From Snodgrassella gandavensis (lineage in GTDB: Bacteria > Pseudomonadota > Gammaproteobacteria > Burkholderiales > Neisseriaceae), in assembly GCF_914768025.1 (NCBI RefSeq), contig NZ_CAJZCE010000012.1:1-64000 (forward strand): 64,000 nucleotides of DNA, written 5' to 3'. Shown here piece after piece: positions 60,473 to 64,000 of this stretch. The number at the start of each line of letters is the position of its first letter. Positions within the stretch are counted from its first letter, which is position 1. The notes beneath the pieces are model-generated. The model did no database searches. It was not told where the DNA came from and worked only from the letters and a program-made list of their open reading frames with translations. Position numbers and translations under genes: made by a program.

Positions 60473-62632
60473 GTGGGTAGGCTCAGTAATGCAGGGATTA
60501 AAGTAAAACGTCTCGGTGCTCATGAGGTTCACGATTGGTTATTGCGTTGGTTCAATCCTTATCCGAACATGCTTGGTAATGAGGCGATTAACCGCGATTA
60601 CTTTTATAAACTGGTGGGCTATCCCCCTGAAGTGGAAGAAGGCGAATTAGATCTTGTCAGTGGTGTCGGTTTTAGTGAGCGCTTGTTTTTCAACAAGCTG
60701 CGCTCAGATGTAGATAAAGGCTTATGGTATTTTGATAACTGCCCGCATCGGGTGCTGGTGTTAGATAAACTACGTTCACTGCCAAGTGTTGGGCATATCA
60801 CCGGAGAAGCTAAAAAAGGCGGTGATGCCATTAATGCGCTGTTTGACCAGATGCCCGAAGATACGTTGCTTTGTATCACAATGGTCGTCACACCACAGGA
60901 TATTTTAGAATCCCATCTTAACTACTTAGCTAAAAAATTGGTGGGAGAAACCCTAGCCTCAGAACAAACCCGTGATGATGTGGATGATGCGCGTAAACTG
61001 ATTGGGAGTTCCCACAAACTCTATCGTGCTTCGGTTGCATTCTATTTACGAGGTCAAACCGAGCAATTATTACCAGAACGAGAACTGGCACTCTGTAATG
61101 TGATGCTAGGGGCTGGACTGCAACCCATTCGAGAAAAAGATGAAATCGCTCCACTCAATAGCTATTTACGTTGGTTGCCTTGTGTCTATAACCCTGTGAA
61201 AGATAAAAAACAGTGGTATACCCAACTGATGTTTGCGCAGCATGTGGCTAACCTTACGCCCGTGTGGGGAAGAAGCCAAGGTACGGGACATCCTGGCATT
61301 ACCTTTTTTAATTGTGGGGGTGTCACCGTCACCTTTGATCTTCTCAATAAACTCGACCGACAAATGAATGCTCATTTATTCTTATTCGAGCCTACGGGAT
61401 CAGGAAAATCAGCAACGCTCAATAATATCCTCAGTCAAATCACGGCGATTTATACACCACGGCTATTTATTGTCGAAGCGGGTAATTCGTTTGGTTTATT
61501 TGGTGATTTAGCGGGACGCCAAGGATTAACAGTCAACAAAGTACGACTCGCACCGGGTTCTGGTGTGAGCCTTGCCCCCTTTGTGGATGCTAAGAGGTTA
61601 GTACAAACCCCGTATGAGGTTGAAATACTCGATGTCGATAAACTGGATGAGGATTTGCCACAAAATACGCCTACTGAAAACACCACGGAAGATGAGCAAC
61701 GGGACGTACACGGTGAACTTGAAATCACCACTCGAATGATGATTACCGGCGGTGAAGAAAAAGAAGAAGCACGCATGACGAGAGCTGACCGTAGCATGAT
61801 ACGGCAATGTATTGTCGATGCCGCTGAAGAATGTGAGCAAAATAATCGCATGGTACTCACGCAAGATATTCGTGATGCGTTAAGAAGGCGTGCACAAATT
61901 GGACAATTACCCGAAGCCAGAGCCAACCGACTATTAGAAATGGCGGATGCAATGGATATGTTCTGTCAGAGAATGGACGGCGACATGTTTAATAAACCCG
62001 GAACGCCTTGGCCTGTAACCGATATTACCATTGTGGATCTCGCCACCTTTGCTAGAGAAGGCCATAACGCACAGCTTTCAATTGCTTATATCTCATTGAT
62101 TAATACCGTCAACAACATCGCTGAACGAGACCAATTTTTAGGACAACCGATTATCTTTGTCACCGACGAAGGGCATATCATTACCAAAAATCCGCTGCTT
62201 TCACCTCACGTGGTAAAAATTACCAAAATGTGGCGAAAACTCGGGGCTTGGTATTGGCTAGCGACCCAAAATGTCGATGATTTACCTAAAGCCGCTGAGC
62301 TAATGCTCAATATGATCGAATGGTGGATTTGTCTCAACATGCCACCGGATGAAGTGGTGAAAATTGCCCGTTTTCGTAAGCTGAATGACGCACAAAAGGC
62401 ATTGATGTTATCCGCCCGTAAAGAATCAGGTAAATACACGGAAGGTGTGATTTTATCAAAATCAATGGAAGTGCTCTTTCGAGCGGTGCCACCGAGTCTC
62501 TATTTAGCCCTCGCCATGACCGAGCCAGAGGAAAAGAAGGAGCGTTATCAGCTAATGCAACAACACGGCATCAGTGAATTAGATGCTGCTATTTTAGTGG
62601 CTGAAATGATGGATAAAAAACGCGGAATATGA
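60473..62632 (+). CDS. conjugative transfer ATPase of integrative conjugative elements (PFL_4706-like, VirB4/TraC type), N-terminally truncated
   Basis: LFEPTGSGKSATLNNIL Walker A, PIIFVTDEGHI Walker B; begins abruptly with GTG after an in-frame TAG and is short for the family. Confidence 0.75.
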   Translation: MGRLSNAGIKVKRLGAHEVHDWLLRWFNPYPNMLGNEAINRDYFYKLVGYPPEVEEGELDLVSGVGFSERLFFNKLRSDVDKGLWYFDNCPHRVLVLDKLRSLPSVGHITGEAKKGGDAINALFDQMPEDTLLCITMVVTPQDILESHLNYLAKKLVGETLASEQTRDDVDDARKLIGSSHKLYRASVAFYLRGQTEQLLPERELALCNVMLGAGLQPIREKDEIAPLNSYLRWLPCVYNPVKDKKQWYTQLMFAQHVANLTPVWGRSQGTGHPGITFFNCGGVTVTFDLLNKLDRQMNAHLFLFEPTGSGKSATLNNILSQITAIYTPRLFIVEAGNSFGLFGDLAGRQGLTVNKVRLAPGSGVSLAPFVDAKRLVQTPYEVEILDVDKLDEDLPQNTPTENTTEDEQRDVHGELEITTRMMITGGEEKEEARMTRADRSMIRQCIVDAAEECEQNNRMVLTQDIRDALRRRAQIGQLPEARANRLLEMADAMDMFCQRMDGDMFNKPGTPWPVTDITIVDLATFAREGHNAQLSIAYISLINTVNNIAERDQFLGQPIIFVTDEGHIITKNPLLSPHVVKITKMWRKLGAWYWLATQNVDDLPKAAELMLNMIEWWICLNMPPDEVVKIARFRKLNDAQKALMLSARKESGKYTEGVILSKSMEVLFRAVPPSLYLALAMTEPEEKKERYQLMQQHGISELDAAILVAEMMDKKRGI

Positions 62633-62898
62633 TTTTGATTAATGATTTTCTTACAAACAATGAGATATGATTATGAAGCATGAAATAAAAAATGATATCA
62701 ATAGGTTACTAGTAAATTAAACATAAATAATTCTTTCATGAAAAAAATTTTAGAACCGTCCTTTATTAGATTTTGCAAGATTATCAACCAATACATCAAC
62801 TGGTGACATACGATAATTTATAGAGAGTATTATTTAGTATTAGACAATGACAGAAAACTGTTGTTGTCATCATTGATACTAATTCTAAAGAAGATTCC

Positions 62899-64000
62899 TT
62901 AATTAATGGGAACATTCTTCCTCTTCAACAAGAATATGCTAAACAAGCAGATTATTGTACTAATAATAGTTAATATAGCTAATGTAAAATTGAAGGCACT
63001 ATGATAACTCGTAATGATATCATTAAGCATAATTGGCTGAATATTTGTAGCAACATCAGATAGTGGCGCGGTGAGATTTCCACTAGCTACTGAATTTATC
63101 CAGTCTGCTATTACATCGATTGATGAATTATATTTTATTAATAAATCTGGTAAAATACTATTAAGATTAGCTGTTAATAATGAACCATATAATACAACTG
63201 CTATGGCTTCACTACCTAAACGTAATGTATTCAATAAGCCAGCTGCCATACCTGTATGATGAGGTTCAACACAGCTTAACGCTAGCCCATCAACAAGTCC
63301 TGCTGTTAGTCCCATTCCAGCACCGATCATAAATAATGCAAAACCGATTAGGTATAGCTGCCCATCAACACCACCAACTAAAAACAATAAAATTCCGCCA
63401 AAAATCATTAAAATAAGGCTAATAAATATAATAGATATTGCGGAGACTCCGGATGAAACAATTTTTCCTGCTAGTAAAGGGCAGAATAATACGGGAACAG
63501 TTAATGTGATCATGATAATGCCAGCATAAGAAGGGCTGAACTGCATAACGCCAATTAAATAACTTGGATAATAGGTAAGTAAAGTAACAAAGCTGAAACT
63601 AGCAACAACAGGAACGAGAATCAAACCTACATATTTTTTATTTTTTAATAGCGTTAGATTTAACACTGGATTAGTGATCGATTTTTCATACATTACAAAT
63701 ATAACACCCGAAAGAAAGCTAACACCCAACAATATTAATGTTTTCATATTTAACCATCCCCATTGGGCACTTTTGCTAATTGAAAACATTAATAGAAACA
63801 AAGCTATGGTAAAAATTATTGACCCAATTTTATCAAATGGATGTTGATGTCTAGTGAGATTATCTTTTGTTATAGTTGGTGTCATTAGTATTACTACAGC
63901 CAAGACAGCGGTATGTAATATAAAAATAGCTCGCCAGTTGAATAAGTCTAACAAAAAACCTGATATTGTTGGGCCAAATGTAATACCTATGCCCGCTGTT
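62899..64000 (-). CDS. MFS transporter (EmrB/QacA-like, 14-TM type), 5' end beyond the window
   Basis: Frame open to window edge: AGIGITFGPTISGFLLDLFNWRAIFILHTAV; multiple TM helices. Confidence 0.88.
   Translation of the reverse strand, partial: TAGIGITFGPTISGFLLDLFNWRAIFILHTAVLAVVILMTPTITKDNLTRHQHPFDKIGSIIFTIALFLLMFSISKSAQWGWLNMKTLILLGVSFLSGVIFVMYEKSITNPVLNLTLLKNKKYVGLILVPVVASFSFVTLLTYYPSYLIGVMQFSPSYAGIIMITLTVPVLFCPLLAGKIVSSGVSAISIIFISLILMIFGGILLFLVGGVDGQLYLIGFALFMIGAGMGLTAGLVDGLALSCVEPHHTGMAAGLLNTLRLGSEAIAVVLYGSLLTANLNSILPDLLIKYNSSIDVIADWINSVASGNLTAPLSDVATNIQPIMLNDIITSYHSAFNFTLAILTIISTIICLFSIFLLKRKNVPIN

Noticed and set aside
60473-62632. Interpretation as an intact functional conjugation system
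   Set aside because: The ATPase lacks its N-terminal portion and no other transfer genes are present in the window.
1-64000. CRISPR arrays, rRNA operons and tRNA genes
   Set aside because: No regularly spaced direct repeats, no rRNA-like blocks and no tRNA cloverleaf/T-loop consensus were recognised by eye; a tRNAscan/Infernal run would be needed to exclude small ncRNAs.

Overview
The window looks like a chromosomal segment of a low-GC Neisseriaceae bacterium. Gene content, including succinyl-CoA:acetate CoA-transferase-like aarC and Fdh-N with modABC/modE, resembles the bee-gut symbiont Snodgrassella, but that assignment is inference. Most of it is ordinary housekeeping and metabolic sequence: queDE, ubiB, rsmI, nlpD, ubiX, alaS, glyA, aarC-like, miaA, nadK, recN, tusA-like, pyrC, modABC/E, fdnGHI, fdhD/E and a DAACS symporter. 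Accessory or decaying patches lie at about 0-5 kb, 24-26.5 kb, 31.2-33.3 kb and 58-64 kb. The most interesting signals are: (1) an apparent aromatic-residue-rich attenuator (25-codon leader MKNVITFSFAYYWYHTSVRCFFAFI plus rival hairpins and a terminator) behind a near-consensus promoter that would make the leader mRNA leaderless, controlling an unrecognised 183-192 aa protein; (2) an 11-G tract between putative -35 and -10 boxes ahead of a LysR gene, a possible phase-variable promoter; (3) a ModE-like 8-8-8 operator upstream of modA; (4) an orphan, 5'-truncated ICE conjugation ATPase fused head-to-head to a 5'-truncated rtcB paralogue; (5) single-base frameshifts in homopolymers of an iron-containing alcohol dehydrogenase and a second rtcB; (6) several degraded transposase remnants; (7) a recurrent intergenic ACTGCCTGAA motif resembling neisserial DNA-uptake-sequence dialects. 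I saw no rRNA, tRNA or CRISPR array. No searches were run; all family calls come from reading the translated proteins.
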